Positions 32,703 through 45,680 of a DNA stretch of 64,000 bases are shown here, piece by piece. The DNA is from Hofstenia miamia. Taxonomy: Eukaryota > Xenacoelomorpha > Acoela. Position numbers and translations under genes: made by a program. The notes under the pieces were generated by a model. That model was given only the letters and a program-made list of their open reading frames with translations, searched no databases and had not been told where the DNA came from. Where the stretch lies: positions 897,103-961,102 of the forward strand of contig SCFE01000034.1 in assembly GCA_004352715.1 (NCBI GenBank), in the 5' to 3' direction. Within the stretch, counting starts at the first letter, position 1. Each line of letters starts with the position of its first letter.

Positions 32703-34499
32703 CAAAATGTGTGTAAGAAATTACTAAATCTTTAACATCTTCATTTCAATTAATTTTATCGTAGTTGTCATAAGCGTTCAGGCGAAGAGTTATCATTCAA
32801 AATACTTCTCACAATATGTCCTATTTTTTCATTTTTATGTTCTATATTTTCCATTACATTTTTTAATATTTTAAAATTTATTGTATTTATTTAGATTGGA
32901 GCAGCAATCAAGTGTATAGAAGGAGAATTCAACAAATTTGTAATTGAATCAATAAGATTTTAATTAACTGTTTATGGATTGAAAAGTTCAGGAACAGATA
33001 AACATTACACTTTTTCATTTCTTTTACTTTTAGTAAATTATAAATTTTAGAAAATATACAATTACAAATTGTATTGAAATCAGAAAACAGCTTTTAAATC
33101 ACATTAATATCATTTACAATTTTCACTTCAGCAGAATGACGTCATTTTTAACGTAATGAGCATTGGCCACAAGAGGGCTAAAAATATTTGTTAGCAATTT
33201 CTTGATATGTTCTATGGTAATTTTTGTTTTGATTCAAGTTACTCGCATCGATCATTCAAGTTGAAGCTATTTCATACATTTTTGTAATAAAATTTGAAAT
33301 TGAAATAAATGTTCATCGGCATTTCATTTTGAAATTACGTATCGGCCTGTTATATGCAGTAAATGTTTTCATTCGAAGTGTGAAAGTTTAAATAAGCTGC
33401 CTTATATAAACATGAGTTTAAGGTAAAATATTTAAACAGCAGTATCGTTAACTAAAACTCATATAAACTAAAATTTAATCTTAGTTTAAGCTATAGCTTA
33501 AATTGTCATTACTGATTGAACACTTTCGCGATGCTCAGAATCCGATGATAATGAAAGGAGTTAATCAACAAGGGATTAAAACTTTTCCATCTATTGATAG
33601 AATTCATTCAGAAGCGCATGATTGACAGTATGAATTTTCGTAATGCTCAGAATGCTGCTTTAAGTAAATTGATTTTCGCATCAATCCCAAAAATCTAAAA
33701 AAAATGCAAATGAAAAATGTTAATTTCGAAATAAGTACAAACAGTAGAAACACTAACAATATATGCAAAGGTATTTCAATGGTGTGCATGAAAGAAGAAT
33801 GGCCGTTCTAGTGTTTAAAACAATCATAATTTGTAATCCAATGTTTTTACAATGTTCTACATAGAACATTTAAACGGGCTACCACTAAAAATTTATATTT
33901 CACTATTGCAATGAAAATAACGAAAAAATAATATAATTATAACGTTCATTATTTTAACAAGATTCATTTACAGATTCGCGAACGTTTCTAAGCGTTTTCC
34001 CAGGCAATATCTTACTCTCCTTTTCACTTGACCAAGATAATTTGCCTTATTACCCTTGCAATTAACCTTATGGTCACAGCTGGGTATGTTAGGTGGATTC
34101 ATGTCTTTGTCCACATGCTGACTCTCAAGCTCTTCAAGACATGTTATAGCAAAATTTCCCTAGCCAAAACAAATAGTTTTGGTCATTGTAATGTTCATCA
34201 ATGAATGGTTTTTAAGCATTATTTGGCATAAATATCACCGTTCACTGCACCATACTTGAATTTTCGAATAAATGGCTTAGAAATCCCTTGATTTTTGATA
34301 GCAACGAGAAATATGCTTGCGAATTTTGCCTTGGGCGAAAAAATTAAATCGGAAAATCTAAGCCCCTCACAGAAGCGTAGTAATGATCATTTCCTAGCAT
34401 TTGAAATGAGTAAATTTCAAAATATGCTTCATTATCAATCACAATTTGTTGATTCCCATCACGGTGTGTCAGAATGTGTCAACAATCAATCAATCCTCA
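32703..34499. other. AT-rich intergenic region
   Basis: No supported gene. Near 34295-34499 a plus frame (NLSPSQKRSNDHFLAFEMSK) runs open into the gap, but without a known motif it may be chance. Confidence 0.4.
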
Positions 34500-35499
34500 N
34501 NNNNNNNNNNNNNNNNNNNNNNNNNNNNNNNNNNNNNNNNNNNNNNNNNNNNNNNNNNNNNNNNNNNNNNNNNNNNNNNNNNNNNNNNNNNNNNNNNNNN
34601 NNNNNNNNNNNNNNNNNNNNNNNNNNNNNNNNNNNNNNNNNNNNNNNNNNNNNNNNNNNNNNNNNNNNNNNNNNNNNNNNNNNNNNNNNNNNNNNNNNNN
34701 NNNNNNNNNNNNNNNNNNNNNNNNNNNNNNNNNNNNNNNNNNNNNNNNNNNNNNNNNNNNNNNNNNNNNNNNNNNNNNNNNNNNNNNNNNNNNNNNNNNN
34801 NNNNNNNNNNNNNNNNNNNNNNNNNNNNNNNNNNNNNNNNNNNNNNNNNNNNNNNNNNNNNNNNNNNNNNNNNNNNNNNNNNNNNNNNNNNNNNNNNNNN
34901 NNNNNNNNNNNNNNNNNNNNNNNNNNNNNNNNNNNNNNNNNNNNNNNNNNNNNNNNNNNNNNNNNNNNNNNNNNNNNNNNNNNNNNNNNNNNNNNNNNNN
35001 NNNNNNNNNNNNNNNNNNNNNNNNNNNNNNNNNNNNNNNNNNNNNNNNNNNNNNNNNNNNNNNNNNNNNNNNNNNNNNNNNNNNNNNNNNNNNNNNNNNN
35101 NNNNNNNNNNNNNNNNNNNNNNNNNNNNNNNNNNNNNNNNNNNNNNNNNNNNNNNNNNNNNNNNNNNNNNNNNNNNNNNNNNNNNNNNNNNNNNNNNNNN
35201 NNNNNNNNNNNNNNNNNNNNNNNNNNNNNNNNNNNNNNNNNNNNNNNNNNNNNNNNNNNNNNNNNNNNNNNNNNNNNNNNNNNNNNNNNNNNNNNNNNNN
35301 NNNNNNNNNNNNNNNNNNNNNNNNNNNNNNNNNNNNNNNNNNNNNNNNNNNNNNNNNNNNNNNNNNNNNNNNNNNNNNNNNNNNNNNNNNNNNNNNNNNN
35401 NNNNNNNNNNNNNNNNNNNNNNNNNNNNNNNNNNNNNNNNNNNNNNNNNNNNNNNNNNNNNNNNNNNNNNNNNNNNNNNNNNNNNNNNNNNNNNNNNNN
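34500..35499. other. Assembly gap, exactly 1000 N
   Basis: A placeholder. The next base begins duplicated copy B, so the rest of the second ankyrin gene may be missing here. Confidence 0.95.
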
Positions 35500-35583
35500 T
35501 TCAAATATGTTACTTTTAATCAAGAAGTCACGCAATTCTGATCTTGCTGCTTCCATATCTTCTACGTAATAATCATTAGACAT
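35500..35583 (-). CDS. Partial second copy of the SAM-like/ankyrin gene (first 28 codons)
   Basis: ATG at 35583-35581 and the following codons encode the same MSNDYYVEDMEAARSELRDF start as the full gene, and the frame enters the gap intact. The sequence just upstream of the ATG differs by single bases (for example C for G near 35590). It is either a second allele of the same locus or a true paralogue whose body was not assembled. Confidence 0.6.
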
Positions 35584-36820
35584 TTTGAACAGAATAATGC
35601 ATATAAGAATGTACACGCATTATATGTGTTTTGAATCGAATGTTTATTTACGTCATACTTCCTGTATTTTAATGATGTATTAATATAGGTATTTAATCAA
35701 AGTCCACTTTACAAATATGCAAATAAAATTGAATGTAAATAAATAATTGTCAGTCGCATCATAATACATGTGAATTGACAGCTGAGGATGAGCAACAAAA
35801 ATAGCATTTAAAGCAAAGGAGTAAATAATGTAATACAGCAAGGCGAAAATAAATATATTTTTATATTTTTGGGATGATTATATATTTATGCTGGAAAAAT
35901 TCAAAATTAAGAGCGAAGTGAGTCAAGTCTGTGGAGTTCGGGATAGCATCCCCCTAGGAATTTTTTGAAATTTTAATGCAAAGGGTACAATCTGAAGCAT
36001 TCTGGAATTGTTTTTTAGCTTCCCTTTGAAACAGGATATACGATAATAAAAATCCATTGTTCACTAATAGAATTGCTTTCAACATCTGCTAGGAATCGAT
36101 CTATTATATCACTAATTTTGGAGGTGATGTCGCCAGAACCTCGCAGATAAGAATTTTCGCATTAATGGATGCAGAATAAAATGCGCCTGCTAATGATATT
36201 TCAAATACTAAATTTTGACACATGCAATCTGCGCAATATTTTTTATTCAATTAAAATAGTAAATCTTTCTTAAATTTTTACAAATATAAGCAAGAATAGC
36301 TTAAAATGCCAAATAATTTGAACTTAATAGATTCAAAACTGTCATTGTGTTGTTGTACATTAGCAGTATATCAAATATTGCAAAGAGAAAAATCAATATA
36401 TTTTCAAGTATATGGGGCTAATTGGTTGAAATATTGGAAACTTCTAACTTTTTTCTTTCGATCTTCCTTCGGCTCAATTGAAGAAAAAGTATCGAAAGCA
36501 ATAATATTTCCATTGAGTTCCTAGCCCAAAACCTAAACATCATTGTGATGTTGGAACATAATTGGATTTCACCTTCTAACATACAGAAATAATGTTTGTG
36601 TGGGATAGCCACCTTATTTCAAACTTCTTGAACTTCAGACTGCTAATGAATACTAAGGATCTTCAAGGATTTTGAACGTTTTACTGAGATTTTTTAAATA
36701 AAATATTTTGTTGCTATGTACTACAATGCTTTGAACTTAATAGTAATTAACTAAGCTCACACATACCGATAGTCTTCTATTTGATTAATCACAAATGTGG
36801 AAAAAGCGTTTGAAATTTAT

Positions 36821-37330
36821 AAAGGCCTTTGGTTAATTTGAAGGATCGATATATAGATTGTGTCATATTGCAAGCTCTTGATGACAATGTAGACCAAAAA
36901 AAATTCTAAATGAAAGCTGACCTATAAAATGAATGTTAAAAAATACAAGGGTTTTGTACCAGGCCGAAATGTGAAGCTCCTGCAGCTCCTGCTTCGGAAA
37001 TTTCTATTAATATTTGTTTCCAGTTCCGCCTCAGGAGCTGTTAGATACCAATGGTTCGAACTATGATTCCATTACGATCTGGGCTACAATACGTNATAAA
37101 GGCCTTTGGTTAATTTGAAGGATCGATATATAGATTGTGTCATATTGCAAGCTCTTGATGACAATGTAGACGAAAAAAAATTCTAAATGAAAGCTCGACC
37201 TAAAAAATTAGTGTTAATTAATACAATAGTTTGTACCAGGCCAAAATATTTGGTTCCAGTTCCGCCTCAGGAGCTGTTAGATACCAATGTTTCGAACTAT
37301 GATTCCATTACGATCTGGGCTACAATACGT
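36821..37330. repeat. Internal duplication around the single N at 37095
   Basis: The segment beginning ATAAAGGCCTTTGGTTAATT occurs at 36821 and again directly after the N at 37096. The second version is shortened (it lacks the CTCCTGCAGCTCCTGC stretch) and has scattered substitutions. This indicates two alleles joined in series. Confidence 0.8.
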
Positions 37331-38146
37331 TCACAAATACGAACATTTGCTGATCTTTTTTCTAATATTTTAATTTTTTAAATTTCCACGAATTGGTATA
37401 CGTTTTTGTAACACAAAACCTTTTTGTGGTCCAAAAATCAAAGAATAAAAATAGCTTTTTAAGAAAAGCTTTAATACTGAAAGTTTTCTGGACCCAACTT
37501 CTGCCCGCGGCACTTCAAATTTTGCTCCAGCTCTAATAAAAATACCCTATTCCTATGATCTGGCTCCGGGCTCCTCATTAATACATTAAAAAGCATTAAA
37601 CACAAATAATCATGAACAAAGAAATGAATTATTTGCACAATTTTGAACAAATTGAATATCAAAGTATGGAAATAATCAAATGGGAAAGTTGAACTTCCTT
37701 AAAAACAAAGTACGACACTTGCAGTAAAATGGATAAACTTATTGCAAGGCTGCAGTTTTATTCAAATGGCTAAGTATCTGTCCAACTTGTCTGCTTTCGA
37801 TTGATCAATATTGAAGAATGGCCTACTAAGTGATTGTTGCTTTTCTACATTTTTCACTAACCTGGGGTGATCAGTACAATGGCTTAGACTGCACGTTCAA
37901 GAATGTGATGTTAAGAATATCTGTAAGAAATCATCTATGCAATTCAATTTATAATTTCCCACTTTCACTTCTTCTGTGCACTTTGCATGTATGTAATGCT
38001 AAGCAAGAATAAAAATAATCCCATAACATACCACACTGTAAACTGTTTATTACCAATAAATGGAACATTACATTTGTTCAACAATTTACCACAGAATTAG
38101 CTACAAACTGGTAATCGATGCAGAATTATTCATCCCTACATATCGT

Positions 38147-38411
38147 GCACACAGAGTTTTTACATATAGGGTAGATCATAAAATATCATTCATTTGTGGT
38201 GTCATGAGAATTATATCGGACTTGCGACAGACAACTAGTAAGTAAGACAAACAAGAAACATGACACTACTCAATAATTCCAAAAAATACAAAATTGACAA
38301 CAAAATTTTTAAGGAATGCAGATGTTAAATAGCGAAAAATTATTAGAAGCATTTTAATAAGGTCTTTACAACCACATTTAAGTTTAAAACATGATAATAC
38401 TTATACCTAAA
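38147..38411. other. AT-rich stretch
   Basis: No feature recognised. Confidence 0.4.
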
Positions 38412-38424
38412 CTATTATATATGT

Positions 38425-38468
<44 letters not shown>
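38412..38468. repeat. (TA)n microsatellite running into a gap
   Basis: Alternating TATA for about 55 bases ends at the N run. Confidence 0.9.
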
Positions 38469-39468
38469 NNNNNNNNNNNNNNNNNNNNNNNNNNNNNNNN
38501 NNNNNNNNNNNNNNNNNNNNNNNNNNNNNNNNNNNNNNNNNNNNNNNNNNNNNNNNNNNNNNNNNNNNNNNNNNNNNNNNNNNNNNNNNNNNNNNNNNNN
38601 NNNNNNNNNNNNNNNNNNNNNNNNNNNNNNNNNNNNNNNNNNNNNNNNNNNNNNNNNNNNNNNNNNNNNNNNNNNNNNNNNNNNNNNNNNNNNNNNNNNN
38701 NNNNNNNNNNNNNNNNNNNNNNNNNNNNNNNNNNNNNNNNNNNNNNNNNNNNNNNNNNNNNNNNNNNNNNNNNNNNNNNNNNNNNNNNNNNNNNNNNNNN
38801 NNNNNNNNNNNNNNNNNNNNNNNNNNNNNNNNNNNNNNNNNNNNNNNNNNNNNNNNNNNNNNNNNNNNNNNNNNNNNNNNNNNNNNNNNNNNNNNNNNNN
38901 NNNNNNNNNNNNNNNNNNNNNNNNNNNNNNNNNNNNNNNNNNNNNNNNNNNNNNNNNNNNNNNNNNNNNNNNNNNNNNNNNNNNNNNNNNNNNNNNNNNN
39001 NNNNNNNNNNNNNNNNNNNNNNNNNNNNNNNNNNNNNNNNNNNNNNNNNNNNNNNNNNNNNNNNNNNNNNNNNNNNNNNNNNNNNNNNNNNNNNNNNNNN
39101 NNNNNNNNNNNNNNNNNNNNNNNNNNNNNNNNNNNNNNNNNNNNNNNNNNNNNNNNNNNNNNNNNNNNNNNNNNNNNNNNNNNNNNNNNNNNNNNNNNNN
39201 NNNNNNNNNNNNNNNNNNNNNNNNNNNNNNNNNNNNNNNNNNNNNNNNNNNNNNNNNNNNNNNNNNNNNNNNNNNNNNNNNNNNNNNNNNNNNNNNNNNN
39301 NNNNNNNNNNNNNNNNNNNNNNNNNNNNNNNNNNNNNNNNNNNNNNNNNNNNNNNNNNNNNNNNNNNNNNNNNNNNNNNNNNNNNNNNNNNNNNNNNNNN
39401 NNNNNNNNNNNNNNNNNNNNNNNNNNNNNNNNNNNNNNNNNNNNNNNNNNNNNNNNNNNNNNNNNNNN
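38469..39468. other. Assembly gap, exactly 1000 N
   Basis: A placeholder following a TA microsatellite. Confidence 0.95.
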
Positions 39469-39676
39469 ACCCCAATGGTATGGAAATGAAAAAATGATTC
39501 AAAAAATGGCATAATCCTAGTATTTCAAAAAAAAATTCGATAATTTTACAAATTTATATTGAAAATGTACTATGATTTCAATTGCATTAGGACGGCTCAA
39601 TATAAAATCTGTTTCAATTTTGAAAACTTTATCATGTGTAACTTGAATTGGAAAATAACCCCAATGGTATGGAAAT
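39469..39676. repeat. 19-bp direct repeat, 189 bp apart
   Basis: ACCCCAATGGTATGGAAAT occurs at 39469-39487, immediately after the gap, and again at 39658-39676. The flanking bases differ. It may be one unit of a tandem repeat lost in the gap. Confidence 0.6.
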
Positions 39677-40935
39677 ATAAATAATGCAATAGTTTTACTT
39701 ATAAACACAAATTTGTAAAAGTGTGCATGTATTACGATAGGGACATAAATTTATTTAAGTCTGAGTGAGAGCGGAGATGACGTCACTCAAGGTGTGTAAT
39801 AATTTCTTCATATCAATTGTCGTGATATCACATACCTTCTGTTCATTAGATCAATTATATTAAGACTTAAGTTCAGCATTTAAAAGTTAAGAAAAAATTC
39901 GTTACACAAGGCATTTCCATCTAATGGCAAAGTTGCCTATAAAAAACAAAATAGGATTATAATCTACCAAAACTACAACGTTGTCTTAAATTTGGATTAC
40001 TGACAAAGTAAATATCTTTAGAGTAAAATTGGAAACGAAATTATAAAATGCGATATTAGTGAAATAAGAAATTATTAGAAATTAGGCTGCCATTGAAATA
40101 CGGATATATGGGAAACTTCTTTATTAGAATAAGATTTAAAAAACCGAAATACAAAATACGCCGTAAAAATATGAAATTTAACCTTAAAAGACTTCTCCAA
40201 AGTTTTAACCAGAATAATTCGTTTCTGTTGCATGACACATATATACACAATAACAGACACACATCACAAAGTAACGGACACACAAATTTAATTCCTTTGC
40301 TTTGGCAATCGATCATACATATTTTGAATGGTTTTAGCATATTTACGCTGGTTTTAATAAATACAAAGAAGATTTAACTTCTCATCAAGTATGAACCCGT
40401 AGAAAATGGTAAACATGCAAATGTATGCCTCCTCGGTAACGGACCCACAGGAATTTTTTGTAAGAAAATTATTTAGTTTGAAGCCTACATAAACAACATA
40501 TACACAAAATAAGCATGATAAACAAAAATTTCCGCCAATTTCACAAAGAGCTACATAAAAATGTCAAGATTCTAAGATAAAAATGACTAAAAATTTGTGA
40601 TTGTATATACAGCTATCACAACAATCATAGATAACTAAATATTAATATTTATTTATTTATTATTACTAAACAGTCATAAAATTCATTGAAACCATCAACA
40701 CAATTAAGACATATGTTCTAATCAAATTTACCAAAACTTGAAACCCACCAAGGGTTCTCCTTTACTCTAAAAACCCAAAACCAACATTGTAATTTGACTG
40801 GCTTACACATTCATGGAATTTTACAATGGTAAATGTAAACAATTTTGTTTTCAAGAAATATTGTTTCCATAATTTTGAAGAAAAATTCAAATGCCGAGCA
40901 CTTCCAAGCGACAATTAATAAGATTAATATCAAAC
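39677..40935. other. AT-rich intergenic region
   Basis: No gene, RNA or structured repeat recognised; open frames at 40056-40377 on both strands are low-complexity. Confidence 0.45.
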
Positions 40936-41036
40936 CTTATATATATATATATATATATATATGTTTATGAATATATTTTATATGTGTATGTATATGTATA
41001 TGTATATATGTATATATGTCTAAATATATATATATA
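40936..41036. repeat. (TA)n / (TATG)n microsatellite
   Basis: A TA run passes into TATGTATATG-type variants and back to TA. It ends next to the decayed third ankyrin 5' copy. Confidence 0.85.
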
Positions 41037-41041
41037 CACTC

Positions 41042-41400
41042 TTCAAATGTATTACGTTAATCAAGAAGTTAATCAATTCTAATCTGCCTGCTTCAAATAT
41101 ATTCTAAATACTCACCAAACATTTTAAGGAGATCTAAACTTGTATACTTACTACTTGTCTTGATGCGGATATTTATTAATCCCATATACTTGCTGTATTT
41201 TGATGATTAAATCACATAAGCATGTATTAAAAATCAATGGTAGAAATTTGTAATTAAAATTCAATGTAATGAACTAAATATCAATCGCATCACAATGCGT
41301 GTTGAAAACTGAAGATGATCAACAAAATTTAAAGCAAACGTTGCTATAATGTAAGATGTAAAGGCTAAATTAAAAGTCTACAATCTACTCATTTTTAGAA
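41042..41400 (-). pseudogene. Third, decayed copy of the ankyrin gene 5' end
   Basis: From TTCAAATGTATTACGTTAAT onward the sequence aligns with 28856-29190: the coding start (an ATG survives at about 41124), then the upstream non-coding region including counterparts of TGCTGTATTTT and GTCAGTCGCATCA. The coding part has indels and reads M-F-G-E-Y-L-E-Y-I-stop, so it is non-functional. Divergence is far higher than between copies A and B, so this is a real, older duplication. The homology starts at the same base as in copy B. Confidence 0.7.
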
Positions 41401-43734
41401 AATATTGATGATTGTGCTGGTAATGCTACCACAAGAAAAATATATAAATTCACTTCTCAGAGATGCCTTCAAGAGCCACTGAATTGATTTCCACGCAACA
41501 TCACCTTGAATGTGGGCGCTCGACATAAGTTTAAGGATTCGAAATTGTTAAGATAGTGGGTTTCACGCTGTTAATCATTCATCGTAATATTTTTAGACAC
41601 GGCCTATAGCCAAGATTACGCAAAAGTAAATGATAAATTGTTGAATGAACTAATGTAAATTAATAAATATACTATACTTTATTATTTAAAGTAAAACAAA
41701 TTTAGTGCTGTATTGACACTAAATTTGAGCATAGCATGTAACAATTACAGAATTGGTGAGTATCGGATAACTAAACTTACAAAATATAGTTGAGAAGCTA
41801 GTTGAAAGATAAATAAATCAGTGTTCAAATTATATCTTACAAATTAAAGTGAACGAAATTGTTGGTTACTTAATTTTGCCTAGAAACGTACATCACTGAT
41901 TAAAAAATGGTAATTTTAGTCAATCATATATATACTTGGAGAAAGTTCTTTTTCAATTTAACGGGTAGCCAGCCAGTTTAAGGTTAAATAAATAAACCAT
42001 GAAAATGAAGTAATAAAATTCAAATATTCTAAGCTTCAATAGTTATCGTTTGATTCCACTCAAACTCATAAGCATATGCGGTTTAAAAATTCTCTTGAAA
42101 AACATTGCAAACTATTCCTATAAGCCACTAATAAAATTTCAAATACGAAGAAATTTATTCCTGAGAAACCTTCTTTTTACTAAAAAAAAATGAATTCCTA
42201 ATTCTTATTTGCAGTTGAAGAATGGTTTTTTAATGAATTATCAGGTAAATGTAGTCCTACTAATATATGCTTATTGAATTTGGTTTAGGATATTTTCGGA
42301 AAAATATTTAACAATAATATTAATCCTTTAATAAAAGCATTAAAATACAACTGATTCATAAATTAAACAAAAGTAATGTGTGTGTATGTAAGAGATCCAT
42401 AATGTAATCATGTATGTGCTTTACAACTTCTAATACTAACGAATAAAAGATTGTAAAAATATGGCTAATTCAAGCGAATCTGTGGTTTAGGATTTTAAGA
42501 TTTGACAAAGTTATCAATTTTTTATTAGCATTGTTTAAAAAATTTATAGTTTCTAGTGGTGTTGTAATCTGCAGCAGATATTAACAGTTTCGAGAATATT
42601 GATAATTTGCCGATATTGCATTTTCCAAGGCTTATTCAATTGTAATGAAATTAAGTTGGGAAGGGCTTTGGAGCTAATTTTTGAGATATGTAATTATTAT
42701 AATTGTCATGGTAACAATTGCTGCACATTATCCGGTGAAGAGGAAGAGGATGTTTATTGTTCAACAAAAAACATTTAAGCAATATCGATTATAAAAATGT
42801 TTATTCAAATATATTCATTTTGAGTAAAATATCATTGTTTATTTGATGTACCAAAAATGTCCTCGCACCCTGTATATTATATTTTTTATCTTCAAATGTA
42901 TTAGCAAGATAGTAACTGCGTTATTTACCATATAAATCAAGGCATCACAAACCCATGGGATATTGATATTGACAAGCCACATTATATAGTTTTTTGCTAT
43001 ACTTCTACTACTACTAGGCTTTATTAAACTGTAGATAAGTATACAATAATATAGAATAACATAAATATAAAAACCATTATTAATATTTACAAAAATTAAA
43101 TGATTTTTTGCAGTTACTGCATAAACATAAAAAGAATCGTTTACATCCATTACTTTCATATGAATTTTCTAAAAATTCATAAAGAATATCGTACATTTTC
43201 TTTAGAGTTTTCACACCTATGAGTATACTCTTGTATTAAGTTTTATTTACAGATGTGAAAGCTAAGCATAGTCAAATAAACGTGGAATAGGTGTGTTGGT
43301 ATGCACATCCAGATGCCAGTTAGAATTGCACATTGCATTTTTTAAGAAATGTAGGTTACTTTATTGGATGCAATACAGAAAATATATATAACTTACCAAT
43401 TTTGTAGGTACTTTTAGTTGAAGTTTAATATTTAGTTAAATCCCAAACCAAAAAAGCAACACACACTTAAAAATTTCAATCAGCCCTACGCTCTCAAACG
43501 AACTGACTTTACTCTAAGGATTATATAAATAAAACAAGACAAAGTCAAACACCTGATAAAGTACAACTCTTTTTTCACAGCGAATTTTAGCTTACGATGT
43601 AAAATGAAACTCTAAACATTTTACCGTTCATAAATGAAAATAATATTTCCATTCTTTCGTTTGTACTATAAAATAGTATTGACATTCTTTCTTCTGTAAC
43701 TATAAAATAGTATTGACATATCTCAAAGGACTGA
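41401..43734. other. AT-rich intergenic region
   Basis: No gene recognised. GCACCCTGTATATTATA near 42866 resembles a mariner-type terminus (compare 25851), but no partner end was found. Confidence 0.4.
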
Positions 43735-43985
43735 AACGGAGAGTTTCCTCTCTGTATGACTGCCTTATGAGACGCCCCCCATAACTGGTGCCAGTAGCAG
43801 TCTTGCTGGCTTCTCGATCGTCACCGCCCCCACGTGTACAAAGTACACATGGTGGGACCTTCTTGTAACTTGGGTTTAACGTCTAATGTGGGTACGGACA
43901 TCCGCACACTGACCTGCTGATTGTTAGCGTTATTCAGGAACCACCGCGAGGAGGTACTCTCTGGGACGGTTTAGACATAGCCTTT
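43735..43985. other. GC-rich island of unknown nature
   Basis: About 250 bases are clearly richer in G+C than everything around them. They contain GACGCCCCCCATAACTGG, CACCGCCCCCACGTG and ACCACCGCGAGGAGG. On the minus strand part reads WRWFLNNANNQQVSVRMS then VPTLDVKPKLQEGPTMCT before breaking up. It could be a fragment of a repeat or a transferred or old coding piece. I do not recognise it. Confidence 0.4.
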
Positions 43986-44990
43986 TAGTAAGCATTTGGG
44001 CACCTCACTATTGCTTGACTTTTACACAACAATATCTTAGGTGCAATGAAAAAGAAACTATTGTTTGGGTGGAAATTTGTAGATCAGAGATTTTCTAAAC
44101 AAGATTGTTATGATAACAGATGCTTTCATAATTAGTGAAAGTTTGAACTTTACCAGGTTGACAGCAAAAAAATAGAAATTAATATTCATTAAATATATTT
44201 TACTTACATGAATTTTCCATTTTACTTAGTTCTTTCCAGCAGTATTTTTTATTTGTTTTAATAAGAAAATAAATAGAAATCCTGTTGAGGTGGCTATAAG
44301 TATTTCTATTGTAGGATCTTCGAATCCATTTAAATTAAATACCTAGTGAGTAGTGACCATTCTGTAATTATGTTGAAGCTACTATATTTACTTATGAAAA
44401 GAGATTTCATGTAAACAACATTTGGTTAGAGTAGGTTGGTGTTTTACGAATGACTTTAATGACTTTGTTCTGTGTTACACAATGATGTTTTCTGTTGTGT
44501 TGGTTGTTGTGTGAAAAAACTCACACAACGGCAAGCCTTCAAACATGGGCATGCTGATGAGACAATCAAAAGATGATCTCCCTAATAATCAGTATATACA
44601 TGTATATTTCTTCAACTGCTTTTTTTTGTCAGCAAAGACAATGTTGGGTTTTTAACATGCTATAATAATGTGATCCAAATGGTCCGGATGTTTGCAGTTT
44701 AAATAGTATAAAAATATGTCAGTCGTGATATATTCCGTCCATCCAGGTCTCAGTCTAGGCAAAACCGGAACCACTTCCAACTCTGTGTCTAACACAATAT
44801 ATGATTTCGCTGATAACTTTTCTTGAATACATGTTATCGATTCGATCATCTTTACCATACAAAGCAGTGGGAATACCCACAATGAAAATTCTACAAAACA
44901 AACTTCAAGTTCATGGTGGATATAGGTAATATTGCCTATTAATAGACAAGAAATTGCCTATTAACATTCCTCAAAATTGAAAAATAGGTA
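43986..44990. other. AT-rich intergenic region
   Basis: No supported gene. The minus frame at 44652-44882 has no known motif. Confidence 0.4.
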
Positions 44991-45170
44991 AATCAGAAAA
45001 AATCGTAGCCAACCAGTGGCAAAAACAGTGCGCCAACGGGTGGTATTTAGCCCCCGTGCACCAGTGGCTAACTGTTGGTCGATTAGTAGCTAATTGGTGT
45101 GCCGCCAGATGGCTCACTGATGGCAAAGCTAGGATTTTGGCATCAGGGCAATGTTTTAGATGAAACAATC
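44991..45170. repeat. CCAGTGGC-rich degenerate repeat
   Basis: Words such as CCAACCAGTGGC, CACCAGTGGCTAAC and CTAATTGGTG recur at irregular 15-25 base spacing. A related cluster in the other orientation (GGTTCACTGGTGG, CAGTGGTCCACTGG) lies at 45563-45680. Confidence 0.45.
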
Positions 45171-45562
45171 GCAAACTTTTATATTGATAAATATCTTAAA
45201 CATTGCAGTTTAAGCTAACACCAGCCCAACAAAGGGTTGAAGGAAATGCTAACAAATTTAACATTAAATTTTATTTAAATTAGGTAATGGAAAATAGAAA
45301 AAATTTCTGTATTATAAACAATAACAGCAAGCATACAAAATAATGCCCAATTTAAATTAAATTTTAAATTTCAGAAGAAATTACAATTTTTAAACATTAT
45401 TTTTTTCCAATTATTAAAAATTAATATTGCAAATAAGCTCTTCACAATGAATTTTATATATTTATGAGATCTAAGCAGTATATAAATAATGAATAATATT
45501 TTACTTGCAAGCATTAGCTCATATATTATTTATGATTAAAAGTAAATCAGATGTCACTATCA
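45171..45562. other. AT-rich spacer between CCAGTGG clusters
   Basis: No feature recognised. Confidence 0.4.
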
Positions 45563-45680
45563 CTAGTGGTTCACTGGTGGCTGCAATTGCGATTACTTCT
45601 CCATCAGTGGTCCACTGGGGGATGGGGATTGGTGGCCACCCATCCCACTCATTCCCCAAAAGTGGACCAGTGGTGGTGGC
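45563..45680. repeat. CCAGTGG/CCACTGG-rich cluster
   Basis: It contains CACTGGTGGCTG, ATCAGTGGTCCACTGG, GTGGACCAGTGG and GTGGCCAGTGG, leading directly into the hAT MITE whose end is CAGTGGCG. Repeated internal copies of an end-like word can occur in subterminal DNA of hAT elements. Confidence 0.45.

Larger units (their letters stand above)
35500..38146. repeat. Duplicated block, copy B
   Basis: It is the counterpart of 28856-31330 and starts exactly at the end of the 1000-N gap. It carries its own internal repetition across the single N at 37095. Divergence of a few per cent with indels is what alternative haplotypes of a polymorphic species look like. Confidence 0.85.

Noticed and set aside
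31653-32705. 350-codon open frame
   Set aside because: It consists almost entirely of N from the 1000-base gap.
34295-35616. Several 335-424 codon frames on both strands
   Set aside because: They run through the 1000-N gap; only the last 28 codons on the minus strand (35500-35583) are real coding sequence.
38384-39512. Long frames of 365-372 codons
   Set aside because: TA microsatellite plus N run; no real codons beyond IYIY repeats.
42866-42882. Mariner-like terminus GCACCCTGTATATTATA
   Set aside because: No partner end and no transposase remnant nearby; the match is short.
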